DNA from: Pseudolabrys sp963738915
Lineage (GTDB): Bacteria > Pseudomonadota > Alphaproteobacteria > Rhizobiales > Xanthobacteraceae
Reading direction: 5' to 3'
DNA: 64,000 nt
Assembly: GCA_963738915.1 (NCBI GenBank)
Contig: CAVTYO010000002.1
Span: forward strand, 222,509-286,508
Shown one piece after another: positions 42,971 to 51,696 of the stretch (positions are counted from its first letter, which is position 1; every line of letters starts with the position of its first letter). The notes under the pieces are model-generated. The model worked only from the letters and a program-made list of their open reading frames with translations, was not told the DNA's origin and ran no database searches. Position numbers and translations under genes: made by a program.

Positions 42971-44548
42971 ATGACCACCCCGACCCAGTCCGAAAAGGAC
43001 CGCGTCGTCATCTTCGACACCACCTTGCGCGACGGCGAGCAGTGCCCGGGCGCGACCATGACGCATGAAGAGAAGCTCGAAGTCGCCGAGCTGCTCGACG
43101 CCATGGGCGTCGACATCATCGAGGCTGGCTTTCCCATCGCCTCGGACGGCGACTTCGCCGCGGTCAACGAAATCGCCAAGCGTGCGAAGAATTCCGTGAT
43201 CTGCGGGCTCTCGCGCGCATCGGCGAAAGACATCGACCGCTGCGCCGAGGCGATCAAGCCGGCCAAGCGCAGGCGCATCCACACTTTCCTGTCCACCTCG
43301 CCGGTGCACATGAAATACAAGCTGCAGAAGGAGCCGCACGAGGTCTTCGAGATGGTGATCGCGCAGGTGACGCGCGCCCGCGGCCATACCGACGACGTCG
43401 AATGGTCGGCCGAGGACGGCACCCGCACCGAGCACGATTTTCTCTGCCGCTGCGTGGAAGCCGCGATCAAGGCCGGCGCCACGACGATCAATATCCCCGA
43501 CACCGTCGGCTACACGGTGCCGGAGGAATACCGCCGCCTGTTCGAGATGGTGCGCGAGCGCGTGCCCAATTCCGACAAGGCGCGCTTCTCGGTGCATTGC
43601 CATGACGATCTCGGCATGGCGGTGGCGAATTCGCTCGCCGGCGTCGAAGGCGGCGCGCGGCAGATCGAGTGCTGCGTCAACGGCATCGGCGAACGCGCCG
43701 GCAATACGGCGCTGGAAGAAGTCGTCATGGCCGTGCGCACGCGCAACGACGTACTGCCCTACTGGACCGGTATCGAGGCCACCATGCTCACGCGCGCCTC
43801 GAAGCTCGTCTCGGCGGTGACGTCGTTCCCGGTGCAGTACAACAAGGCGATCGTCGGGCGTAACGCCTTTGCGCACGAGAGCGGCATCCACCAGGACGGC
43901 ATGCTCAAGCATACGCAGACCTACGAGATCATGACGCCGGAGTTGGTCGGCGTGAAGCAGACCTCGCTGGTCATGGGCAAGCATTCCGGCCGCCATGCCT
44001 TCGTGCACAAGCTGGAGGAACTCGGCTATCGGCTCGGCGACAACCAGCTGGAAGACGCCTTCACCCGCTTCAAGGCGCTCGCCGACAAGAAGAAGCAGAT
44101 CTACGACGAGGACATCGAGGCGCTGGTCGACGAGGAGATCGCGACCGCCCACGACCGCATCAAGATCATCTCGCTCACGGTGATCGCCGGCACCATGGGG
44201 CCGCAGTCGGCGACGCTCTCGCTCGACATCGACGGCAAGCACGTCACCACGCAATCGACCGGCAACGGCCCGGTGGACGCGATCTTCAACGCCATCCACG
44301 CGCTGGTGCCGCACGAGGCCAAGCTCGAGCTCTACCAGGTGCACGCGGTGACCGAAGGCACCGACGCGCAGGCCGAAGTCTCGGTGCGGCTGGCGTCGGA
44401 GGGCAGGGCGGTGACGGCCAAGGGCGCCGACCCGGACACGCTGGTTGCGTCCGCCAAGGCCTATCTCGGCGCGCTCAACAAGCTCACCAGCCGGGCGCAC
44501 CGTGGCTCGGGCGTCGAAAAGCGCATCCACTCGACCGACGTGGGGTGA
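42971..44548 (+). CDS. leuA: 2-Isopropylmalate synthase
   Basis: 525 residues from ATG 42971, chosen over 42962 because AGAAGGA is nine bases upstream. Catalytic start VIFDTTLRDGEQCPGATMTH, metal-binding HCHDDLGMAVANSLAGVEGG, NAFAHESGIHQDGMLKH, and a C-terminal allosteric domain (from about residue 390; ITSLTVIAGTMGPQSATLSL-like) for leucine inhibition. First committed step of leucine synthesis, consuming the 2-ketoisovalerate made via ilvBNC. Likely controlled by the leader at 42770. Confidence 0.96.
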   Translation: MTTPTQSEKDRVVIFDTTLRDGEQCPGATMTHEEKLEVAELLDAMGVDIIEAGFPIASDGDFAAVNEIAKRAKNSVICGLSRASAKDIDRCAEAIKPAKRRRIHTFLSTSPVHMKYKLQKEPHEVFEMVIAQVTRARGHTDDVEWSAEDGTRTEHDFLCRCVEAAIKAGATTINIPDTVGYTVPEEYRRLFEMVRERVPNSDKARFSVHCHDDLGMAVANSLAGVEGGARQIECCVNGIGERAGNTALEEVVMAVRTRNDVLPYWTGIEATMLTRASKLVSAVTSFPVQYNKAIVGRNAFAHESGIHQDGMLKHTQTYEIMTPELVGVKQTSLVMGKHSGRHAFVHKLEELGYRLGDNQLEDAFTRFKALADKKKQIYDEDIEALVDEEIATAHDRIKIISLTVIAGTMGPQSATLSLDIDGKHVTTQSTGNGPVDAIFNAIHALVPHEAKLELYQVHAVTEGTDAQAEVSVRLASEGRAVTAKGADPDTLVASAKAYLGALNKLTSRAHRGSGVEKRIHSTDVG

Positions 44549-45264
44549 CCACGACGTACAGTGTCGGCGTCATGTCCGGCTTTATGCCGGGCATCGACGT
44601 CTTCCTTCACGTCCGCTATCTGGCTCTTGACTTTATTCCTAATGTAAGAGACTATATTCCTATCACGCTCCAATGAGAGGTGTCTGTACAGCATCTTCAG
44701 ATGCGGGGCGGGGAGCGGTGGCCGGGAATGATGCTTCGCTGGAGATGCGACGAAGCGGTCCGGCGGTCCAAGCCGTGAAGGCCCGGCTCCCCGGCAGGGG
44801 GTCACCAGCGGTGGGTACAAATGGTCTGCCCACCGGGGTCGGCGCGGTGCAAACCTCAAAACATCGCGCGCGGGACGCCGGGGGACCGGCGGACTTGCGG
44901 CAATTCACGGATTTCGACAGGCCTCGATGTCGCGAGGCGTCGAGGTCCGCGGGTCTGAGCATTCTGGTTTGCGCACTCTTGCGCACTCTTGCGTAAACTT
45001 GAGTGCGCCTGGACCCCTGGCGTCCCGCGCGCCCTCGCTTTTTCGAGGGCCGGCGGCTTTCCCGAATACGGCGCTCCCCGCGCCGGCCAAAGAACAGGGG
45101 CGATGAAACGCGCCCAAAATAGCACATTTCTAAAGCAAATCCATATAGTTACCGCGGCGCGCAAAAAATCATAATTTGCCCGCATTTGACCGGCTTAAGT
45201 GGGTCGAATTGATGGCTCTTCGGGCCTCGTTAAGCCACTCCAGACATTGGGGAACTTAAGCAGG
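44549..45264. other. 716-bp intergenic region, probably a dispersed repeat remnant
   Basis: No convincing gene. It includes the tandem GCGCACTCTT-GCGCACTCTT followed by GCGTA (about 44974-44997), and dense GC dyads. Frames open on both strands translate to Arg/Gly-rich text of the kind commonly mis-annotated in Bradyrhizobiaceae, suggesting a repeat family. 45248-45264 holds the upstream region of the next gene. Confidence 0.4.
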
Positions 45265-45670
45265 ATGAAGAAGACACTTTGCGCGGGCGTCATCGCGTTC
45301 GCGGCTCTCGGTTTCGGTGCCGGCGGCGAATGCCGGCGAATACGTCACTCCCCAGGTGTCGGAGGTTTCGATCGATATCGGACGCATCCATGGCGTGCTG
45401 CAACTCACGCCGGATCAGGAAGTCTATTGGCCTCCGGTCGAGGCGGCGCTGCGCGACCTCTCGCGCCAGCAGTCGTCCGACGAACCGGCCGGCTTTGTTC
45501 GCCGCCTCAAGCATAGGGTGGTGTCGATCGTGCTCAACAGCGCCGCGATCGAGCGGCTGGTTGTTGCAGCGCGTCCGCTGATCGCGCGGCTCAGCGATGA
45601 GCAGAAGCGCGCCGCCGGCGGAATGGCGCAGCAAATGGGTCTCGGTCCCGTCCTTGCCGCGCTGAACTAG
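45265..45670 (+). pseudogene. LTXXQ-type periplasmic protein, frameshifted in signal peptide
   Basis: ATG 45265 begins a signal peptide MKKTLCAGVIAFAALGFG, then the frame breaks. In the next frame from about 45317 the mature protein reads AANAGEYVTPQVSEVSIDIG, then LQLTPDQEVYWPPVEAALRD and LIARLSDEQKRAAGGMAQQM, to a stop at 45670. Removing one base in GGTTTCGGTGCC (45309-45320) joins the two with a good signal-peptidase site (PAANA). A GTG at 45317 could start a leaderless form, but that would be unusual for this family. Paralog at 49130. Pseudogene or one-base error. Confidence 0.7.
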
Positions 45671-45703
45671 CCAACCCACGCAAGCTAAAACGAAATGACG
45701 AGA

Positions 45704-45727
45704 AGCCGGCGCTGTGGCCGGTTTTTT
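45704..45727 (+). terminator. Intrinsic terminator after the LTXXQ gene
   Basis: AGCCGGC-GCTGT-GGCCGGT followed by a run of six T, 36 bases after the stop codon. Confidence 0.75.
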
Positions 45728-45858
45728 GTGCTTGACGCTTTCGCCAAACCAATGCTGGCTATGGGTCCGCTTGCCGAGGGGCGGCTTTAATGTCAGCCTA
45801 ACCGGCTGAGATAACAGAATAAAACGCGGCTCGACCGCGCAATTTGGAGGAAATGCCG

Positions 45859-46860
45859 ATGCGTAAACTGCTGCTCGCGGTGGCTGCCGCTGCCGTATTC
45901 GCGTTGCCCGGCGTCGCCGGAGCGCAATCGCCGATCATCATCAAATTCAGCCACGTCGTCGCCAACGACACGCCGAAGGGCAAGGGCGCGCTCAAGTTCA
46001 AGGAGCTCGCCGAGAAATACACCGGCGGCAAGGTGAAGATCGAAGTTTATCCGAACTCGCAGCTGTTCAAGGACAAGGAAGAGATGGACGCGCTGCAGCT
46101 CGGCTCGGTGCAGATGCTGGCGCCCTCAACCGCGAAATTCGCTCCGCTCGGCGTCAAGGAATTCGAAGCGCTCGACCTGCCCTGGCTGTTCAAGGACGAC
46201 GCGACTTATGCGAAGGCCATGAAGGGGGCGGTCGGCCAGTGGCTGTTCAAGAAGCTCGAGGCCAAGGGGATCACCGGTCTCGCCTATTGGGATAACGGCT
46301 TCCACATGGTCTCGGCCAATCGGCCGCTGGAGAAGCCGGCCGATTTCCAGGGTTTGAAAATCCGCATCTCCGGATCCAAGATTGCCGACCGCTACTTCCG
46401 CGACATGGGTTCGATCCCGCAGATCATGGCGTTCTCGGAAGTCTATCAGGCGCTGCAGACCGGCGTGGTCGACGGCTGCGAAAACACGCCGTCGAACTAT
46501 CTCACGCAGAAGTTCCACGAGGTGCAGAAGGACATCACCGTCTCCAACCACGCGCACCTGCAATATGCGGTGATCGTGAACTCCAAGTTCTGGAACGGAC
46601 TGCCCGAGGACATTCGCGGCCAGCTGACCAAGGCGATGGACGAGGCGACCGACTACACCAATTCGATCGCCCATGATGAAAACGTCGACGCGCTTGCCGC
46701 TATCAAGGCCTCCGGCAAGACCACGCTGCATTACCTGAACGATGACCAGCGCAAGGCCTGGCAGGCGGCGATGCGGCCGACATATACCTGGGCCAAGAGC
46801 CGCGTCGGCGAAGAAGTGCTCGACCTGCTTGCCAAGCAGCTCGACATCAAAATGAACTGA
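45859..46860 (+). CDS. dctP: TRAP transporter substrate-binding protein
   Basis: 333 residues from ATG 45859, eight bases after GGAGG (an ATG at 45853 is too close). Signal peptide MRKLLLAVAAAAVFALPGVA. DctP core: IIIKFSHVVANDTPKGKGAL, YPNSQLFKDKEEMDALQLGS, LKIRISGSKIADRYFRDMGS with the Arg that binds ligand carboxylate, and EVYQALQTGVVDGCENTPSN. Likely ligand a C4-dicarboxylate or other organic acid. First gene of a two-gene TRAP operon. Confidence 0.92.
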   Translation: MRKLLLAVAAAAVFALPGVAGAQSPIIIKFSHVVANDTPKGKGALKFKELAEKYTGGKVKIEVYPNSQLFKDKEEMDALQLGSVQMLAPSTAKFAPLGVKEFEALDLPWLFKDDATYAKAMKGAVGQWLFKKLEAKGITGLAYWDNGFHMVSANRPLEKPADFQGLKIRISGSKIADRYFRDMGSIPQIMAFSEVYQALQTGVVDGCENTPSNYLTQKFHEVQKDITVSNHAHLQYAVIVNSKFWNGLPEDIRGQLTKAMDEATDYTNSIAHDENVDALAAIKASGKTTLHYLNDDQRKAWQAAMRPTYTWAKSRVGEEVLDLLAKQLDIKMN

Positions 46861-46939
46861 TCGAACAACGATTCGATCCGGACGTGGCCGGGGGCCTTGG
46901 CGCTTCCGGCCACACACGACATAAGGCCCTGGGGGGCAC

Positions 46940-48964
46940 GTGCTGGGACGAGCGCTCGACCATTTGGAAGAGTGGCTGATCGCGACATTGATCGCGGCTG
47001 CGACCGCTTTGATTTTCCTCGCGGTGGTCCACCGCTATGGCACCGGCCTTTCGATCGACCTGTCGAAATGGGCAACCGCGCATGACCTGACGCTGCTCGC
47101 GGCGGTGCTGCTCGGCATATTCAGCTGGCTCAGCTCATTTGACGTGTCATGGGCGCAAGAGCTGTGCATCTACATGTTCATCTGGATGGCCAAGTTCGGC
47201 GCCGCCTACGGCGTGCGCACCGGCATCCACGTCGGCGTCGACGTTTTCGTCAATATGCTGGGACCGAATTCGCGCAAGCGCGTGATCCTGTTCGGCCTGC
47301 TGTGCGGCGCGCTGTTCACCGCGACCGTTGCTGTCTTTGGCGGCGCCTTTGTCTGGCAGGTCTACCACACCGGCATCCGTTCGAACGATCTCGAAGTAAG
47401 AATGTGGATCGTCTTTTCCGCGATTCCGCTCGGCTCCGGGCTGATGTGCTTCCGTTTTCTGCAGGTTGCCTGGTGGTTCTACTGGACCGGCGAACTGCCG
47501 CATCATGACGCCAGCCACGTCGAGGGCGTGGAGGAGGACAATCTCCACCCCGAACCGGTCAAGGCGCACGGGAGCAGGGACGATTCAAGCCCGCTCGGGC
47601 TGATCATCATTCTCGTTCCGCTGCTCATCGTCGCAATTTGCTTCGCGCATGAAGCGCATCTGATCGCGCTTCCGCAGGGCCTGCGCGCGCTGATCCTGTT
47701 TGCACTGCTGCTGTCGCTGATGTTCACCGGCATGCCGGTCTCGATTGCACTCGGCCTGACCGTGCTGACCTTCATGTTCACGCTGACCGCCGTGCCGACC
47801 GAATTGGTGGCGCTCAAGCTGTTCACGGGGCTCGAGAGCTTCGAGATCATGGCGATCCCGTTCTTCATCCTGGCGGGGACCTTCCTGACCCATGGCGGCG
47901 TCGCCCGCCGCATGATCAATTTCGCCACCTCGATGGTGGGGCACTGGTACGGCGGGCTCGGTCTTGCCGGGGTCGTTGCCTGCGCGCTGTTTGCCGCGGT
48001 CTCCGGTTCGTCGCCGGCGACGGTGGTTGCCATCGGATCCGTGATCTTGCCGGCCATGGTGGCGCAAGGGTTCCCCAAGCGTTTCGGCGCCGGCGTCATC
48101 GCCACCTCGGGCGCGCTCGGCATCCTCATTCCGCCGTCGATCGTGATGGTGCTGTACGCGGTCGCCACCAATTCCTCGATCGGCAAGCTTTTTATCGCCG
48201 GCATCGTCCCCGGCGCCGTGCTGGCGACCATGCTCGGTGCCACCACCTGGTATCGCGCCTGGCGCAACGGCTATCCGCGCATGCCGAAAGCGTCGTTCAA
48301 GGAGCGCTTGGTTGCGTTCCGCGAGTTGATCTGGGGCCTGCTGCTGATCGTCATCGTGATGGGCGGCATCTATTCCGGCCTGTTCACGCCGACCGAGGCC
48401 GCCGCCATGAGCGCGGTCTATGCATTTTTCATCGCGGTGTTCGTCTACAAGGACCTGAAGCTGAGCGATGTTCCGCGCGTGCTGCTCTCGTCGGCGAACC
48501 TGAGCGCGATGCTGCTCTACATCATCACCAACGCAATTCTGTTCTCGTTCCTTCTGACCTACGAGAACATTCCCCAGGCGCTGGCGCAGTGGATCACCGA
48601 CCAGGGCCTGGGCTGGGTTTCTTTCCTGCTGGTGGTCAACATCATGTTGCTGCTCGCCGGCAACGTCATGGAACCGTCCTCGATCACCTTGATCATGGCG
48701 CCGATTCTCTTTCCGGTCGCGATCAAGCTTGGCATCGACCCGATCCATTTCGGTATCCTGATGGTGGTCAACATGGAGGTCGGGCTCTGCCATCCGCCGG
48801 TCGGCTTGAATTTGTATGTGACATCCGGCATCGCGAAGATGGGCATTACCGAGCTCACGATCGCGGTGTGGCCGTGGCTGTTGACCATGCTGGTGTTCCT
48901 CGCGGTGGTGACCTATTGGCCCGGTCTGTCGCTGTTCCTACCGCGGCTGCTGGGCATGATGTAA
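46940..48964 (+). CDS. TRAP transporter fused membrane subunit (DctQ-DctM)
   Basis: 674 residues from GTG 46940 (GGGGGG upstream). Residues 1 to about 185 are a four-span DctQ domain (AQELCIYMFIWMAKFGAAYG, GVRTGIHVGVDVFVNMLGPN); an acidic hydrophilic linker (about 190-215, HVEGVEEDNLHPEPVKAHGS) joins it to a 12-span DctM domain (LFTGLESFEIMAIPFFILAG, ALGILIPPSIVMVLYAVATN, EVGLCHPPVGLNLYVTSGIA). Sodium-driven organic-acid import with the DctP protein encoded 79 bp upstream. Confidence 0.92.
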   Translation: MLGRALDHLEEWLIATLIAAATALIFLAVVHRYGTGLSIDLSKWATAHDLTLLAAVLLGIFSWLSSFDVSWAQELCIYMFIWMAKFGAAYGVRTGIHVGVDVFVNMLGPNSRKRVILFGLLCGALFTATVAVFGGAFVWQVYHTGIRSNDLEVRMWIVFSAIPLGSGLMCFRFLQVAWWFYWTGELPHHDASHVEGVEEDNLHPEPVKAHGSRDDSSPLGLIIILVPLLIVAICFAHEAHLIALPQGLRALILFALLLSLMFTGMPVSIALGLTVLTFMFTLTAVPTELVALKLFTGLESFEIMAIPFFILAGTFLTHGGVARRMINFATSMVGHWYGGLGLAGVVACALFAAVSGSSPATVVAIGSVILPAMVAQGFPKRFGAGVIATSGALGILIPPSIVMVLYAVATNSSIGKLFIAGIVPGAVLATMLGATTWYRAWRNGYPRMPKASFKERLVAFRELIWGLLLIVIVMGGIYSGLFTPTEAAAMSAVYAFFIAVFVYKDLKLSDVPRVLLSSANLSAMLLYIITNAILFSFLLTYENIPQALAQWITDQGLGWVSFLLVVNIMLLLAGNVMEPSSITLIMAPILFPVAIKLGIDPIHFGILMVVNMEVGLCHPPVGLNLYVTSGIAKMGITELTIAVWPWLLTMLVFLAVVTYWPGLSLFLPRLLGMM

Positions 48965-49129
48965 GCAAGACATAACGCAACGACGCCGGCCGGCATTTCC
49001 TGCGCATTTTTATTCTGAACGCGCGTACATCTACATTGCGCGCGCTTAATCTCTGTCCAAACTTTAACTTGAGGAAAATGACCTGCGCCACTTTACTTTG
49101 CGCATCTGAACTTCATTGGAGGATACGTC

Positions 49130-49657
49130 ATGTGGAAGACTGTTCTTGCCGGAACGACCGCGCTCGCGATCGCCGGCACGACGCTCGCTTTCGCGCAGCA
49201 GGGGCTAAACGCGCCCGATCGCGCGCAACGCTGGCGTCCGACCGCGGCGGACATCGCCGCCTTCGGTGACGCGCGCATCGCCGCCGTTCATGCCGGGCTG
49301 GCGCTTATGCCCGACCAGGAAAAGCTCTGGCCGCCGGTGGAGGCGGCGCTGCACGACATGTACAAGCAGCGCTCGTCCTGGTTCACCACCCGCGCCAGCG
49401 CCGACCGTCCGAGGGATCCGATTGAGCGCATGAGCCTGCGCGCGCAGACGATGTCGGATCGTGGCGCAACGCTGAAGAAGGTCGCCGATGCATCGGCTCC
49501 GCTCTACAAGAGCCTCGACGATGGGCAGAAGCACCGCTTCATCGTGCTTGCCCGCCTCGGCGGCGAGCGCGACGGCCACCACGGCTGGCGGCATCGCGGT
49601 TTTGGCGGCAACCGCGGCCAAGGCGGACCGGGACAAAACGGCCCGCAGCCGCAATAA
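49130..49657 (+). CDS. LTXXQ-type (Spy/CpxP-like) periplasmic protein
   Basis: 175 residues, intact. Signal peptide to about AFAQQG, then HAGLALMPDQEKLWPPVEAA, LHDMYKQRSSWFTT and LYKSLDDGQKHRFIVLARLG, the LTXXQ helical pattern, with a Gly/His-rich tail (GGERDGHHGWRHRGFGGNRG). Probably a periplasmic stress chaperone or metal-binding protein. Paralog of the frameshifted gene at 45265; the two flank the TRAP operon. GGAGG precedes the ATG. Confidence 0.75.
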   Translation: MWKTVLAGTTALAIAGTTLAFAQQGLNAPDRAQRWRPTAADIAAFGDARIAAVHAGLALMPDQEKLWPPVEAALHDMYKQRSSWFTTRASADRPRDPIERMSLRAQTMSDRGATLKKVADASAPLYKSLDDGQKHRFIVLARLGGERDGHHGWRHRGFGGNRGQGGPGQNGPQPQ

Positions 49658-49714
49658 CGAGAAGCGAATGTTGGCCAACGCGCTTTTGGGTTGACGCGCG
49701 CCGCCATTCAGAGA

Positions 49715-49740
49715 GCCGCCGGGAACGCCCGGCGGCTTTT
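49715..49740 (+). terminator. Intrinsic terminator
   Basis: GCCGCCGGG-AACG-CCCGGCGGC followed by TTTT, downstream of the LTXXQ gene and before tRNA-Lys. Confidence 0.8.
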
Positions 49741-49831
49741 CTCATTATGGGTGTGTTCCATCGCGGCTGGACAACCCCGCCGGGGCTTTGCTAAGGCACC
49801 TGCGCTGCGGTGATATCCCTCGCGGCAATCC

Positions 49832-49907
<76 letters not shown>

Positions 49908-50365
49908 CTTTCCCGAAAAATAGTCGATGAAATCCAGAACGTTACTGCGACCCCATTTCGGGGTAGCGCTGGGCGTCGGCAGATTTTGGCCGGTGGGGTA
50001 GCGACGGGGTAGCGGCAAAAAATTTTGACGGAGGTTTTTTCGGTGCAAACCGTAATCAGAGTTCGAATTCCACTCGCTCCGCCAGTTCCTTCGACAACTG
50101 CGTTCTCTGGCATGGCCAGCTATCCCAAATTGGCCTGTGTGTGGGCCGCATCGGAGAACAAGCTCTGTACTGCCGCGGCTTCGGCTGGCGGTCGCAGCGT
50201 TCTCTAAAGGCCAATTTTCTCTAAAGCTCTGTACTTCGGCTGAAGAGTACGGAATTTTTGAAGCCATGATACCAGGCTTTTCTGAAGGGGTACTTTGCAC
50301 GGAGTTCGAATCGCGCTCGCTTGGGCATGTTCGAATTCTGCTACCGCAGCCAGGCCAGTCCCGAC
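49908..50365. other. Decayed DNA after tRNA-Lys, possible integration scar
   Basis: No intact gene. GTTCGAATTCCACTCGCTCC followed by GCCA at 50061-50084 looks like the T-arm and acceptor 3' half of a serine-type tRNA without its 5' half. GAGTTCGAA-TCGCGCTCGCT at 50302-50321 is a second, partly matching copy. AGCTCTGTACT occurs twice (50161, 50225) and TTCTCTAAA twice close by. These are what remains after insertion/deletion events, but I found no second copy of the tRNA-Lys end by eye. Confidence 0.4.
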
Positions 50366-50545
50366 TTAGCGAACCTTCACGGTGACGAAGAAGTGTTGCC
50401 CGTCGCGATCAGCGAGGAAATCGCCGCTCGGTTGATTAAACTGTCGCTAGTTCAAGTCCTCGATGCTGACAAACCCGGCATCTGTGAGCAGTCGCTCTGT
50501 TAGCCTCTCGCCAACGTCGCCGAGGATCCTCGTTCGTGTTGCCAT
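50366..50545 (-). pseudogene. Nuclease-like (PD-(D/E)XK type) ORF fragment with in-frame amber codon
   Basis: On the minus strand from ATG 50545: MATRTRILGDVGERLTERLL, then TDAGFVSIEDLN, an amber TAG at 50447-50449, and in the same frame RQFNQPSGDFLADRDGQHFF followed by VTVKVR and TAA. GD(V/L)GERL near the start and GD-F-LA-x-DG...FVTVK-R downstream are features of small PD-(D/E)XK nuclease-fold proteins. The usual continuation after VKxR is missing. A decayed accessory gene. 50546-50730 shows no gene. Confidence 0.5.
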
Positions 50546-50730
50546 AACTTCAACCCTAACAATGCTTGGGCGGACCCACTGTATATGTCGTTAAACAGGT
50601 CTCGGAAAACCAAGCTACTAGGCTCAGTAACGTGAGCTTACCCGCGTGAGTACTGCGCCATACTCTTGAATAGTCTTTTGTTGGTTTTCCCAACTGAACG
50701 GGAACGCCGTCTCACGAGAAACGCCTTCCG

Positions 50731-51696
50731 CTATCGCGCAATCCAGACCGTCATTCCGGGCTCAAGTTCGGTCGGCCCGCCTTGCGGATCGAGACGTAGC
50801 CGGAGCGTGTTGAGGTCATGATCGCCGACTGCGCGTTCAGCCTGCCAGGTCGCGAAGGCGCCGAGCGGCCGCATCTCGGTGACCACGGCGGGTATCGTCC
50901 GGGACGCGCCCGCGCGCGCGACCTCGACCGCCGCCCCGATCGTGAGTCCACGGAGACGGTCCTCGCGGACGTTAAAAGACAGCCACGGCCTGCCCGCCTT
51001 TTGTATCGCGAGCACGGGCTGACCGGCGCGCACGTTCTCGCCGGCTTCAGTCACGATCACGCTGACTATGCCGTCGACGGGGGAATGCAGGACGGCTTTG
51101 TCCAGACGCTGTTTTACCACGGCGAGCGCGGAAGCAGCAGCCTTCACCTGGGCGTCGGCGATGGCTCGCTCCTCCTTGGTAGGTCCAGCAATCGCTGCGG
51201 CATGGTTGGCCTCGGCCTCGGCGACGTCGGCTCTCGCCGTGGCAACGTCGTCGGTCGCCTGATCCAATGCCTGCTGGGTGGCGTCGTCGCTTCTAGCCAG
51301 TGTGGACACCCTTGAGAGCTGCGTCTCCGCGTACGTCAACTTCGACTTTGCTTTGGCGATCTCGGCGGCCAGCGCGGCGACCTGCTCAGCGCGCACGCCG
51401 GCGTAGACGTTGTCGCGGTTTGCGATCGCGGCATCGAGCGAGGCCTGTGCCTGGACCACGGCGGCAGTCAGCTCGTCGGCAGACAGTTCGGCCAGCACAT
51501 CGCCGGTGCGGACGGTGTCGCCCTTGCGAACCTTGATGCTCGCGAGTTGGCCGCCGACTTCCGGAGCGACGCGAACCTCTGTCGTGCGAACCACACCCGA
51601 GAGTGGCGCGGTCGGCACAGGGCGCAACACAAGGAATCCGCCGATGCACATGGTGACGAGGACGACACCGAGCGCGATGCTGCGGCGATTAGCCAC
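50731..51696 (-). CDS. HlyD-family membrane-fusion protein
   Basis: 321 residues. Membrane anchor IALGVVLVTMCIGGFLVLRP, lipoyl half VAPEVGGQLASIKVRKGDTV, an alpha-helical hairpin (residues about 75-185, Ala/Glu/Gln-rich), and a beta-barrel part with AVLHSPVDGIVSVIVTEAGE. Periplasmic adaptor of an efflux or export system. Its ATG overlaps the end of the ABC-2 permease gene by eight bases, so they form one operon. Third gene of the HlyD/permease/HlyD set. Confidence 0.88.
   Translation of the reverse strand: MANRRSIALGVVLVTMCIGGFLVLRPVPTAPLSGVVRTTEVRVAPEVGGQLASIKVRKGDTVRTGDVLAELSADELTAAVVQAQASLDAAIANRDNVYAGVRAEQVAALAAEIAKAKSKLTYAETQLSRVSTLARSDDATQQALDQATDDVATARADVAEAEANHAAAIAGPTKEERAIADAQVKAAASALAVVKQRLDKAVLHSPVDGIVSVIVTEAGENVRAGQPVLAIQKAGRPWLSFNVREDRLRGLTIGAAVEVARAGASRTIPAVVTEMRPLGAFATWQAERAVGDHDLNTLRLRLDPQGGPTELEPGMTVWIAR

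Noticed and set aside
42965..44530. 521-codon minus-strand open frame opposite leuA
   Set aside because: Mirror frame of leuA, composition typical of antisense GC-rich sequence, no motif.
44663..45127. 154-codon minus-strand ORF after leuA
   Set aside because: Arg/Pro-rich with competing open frames on both strands and no ribosome site; treated as repeat-derived.
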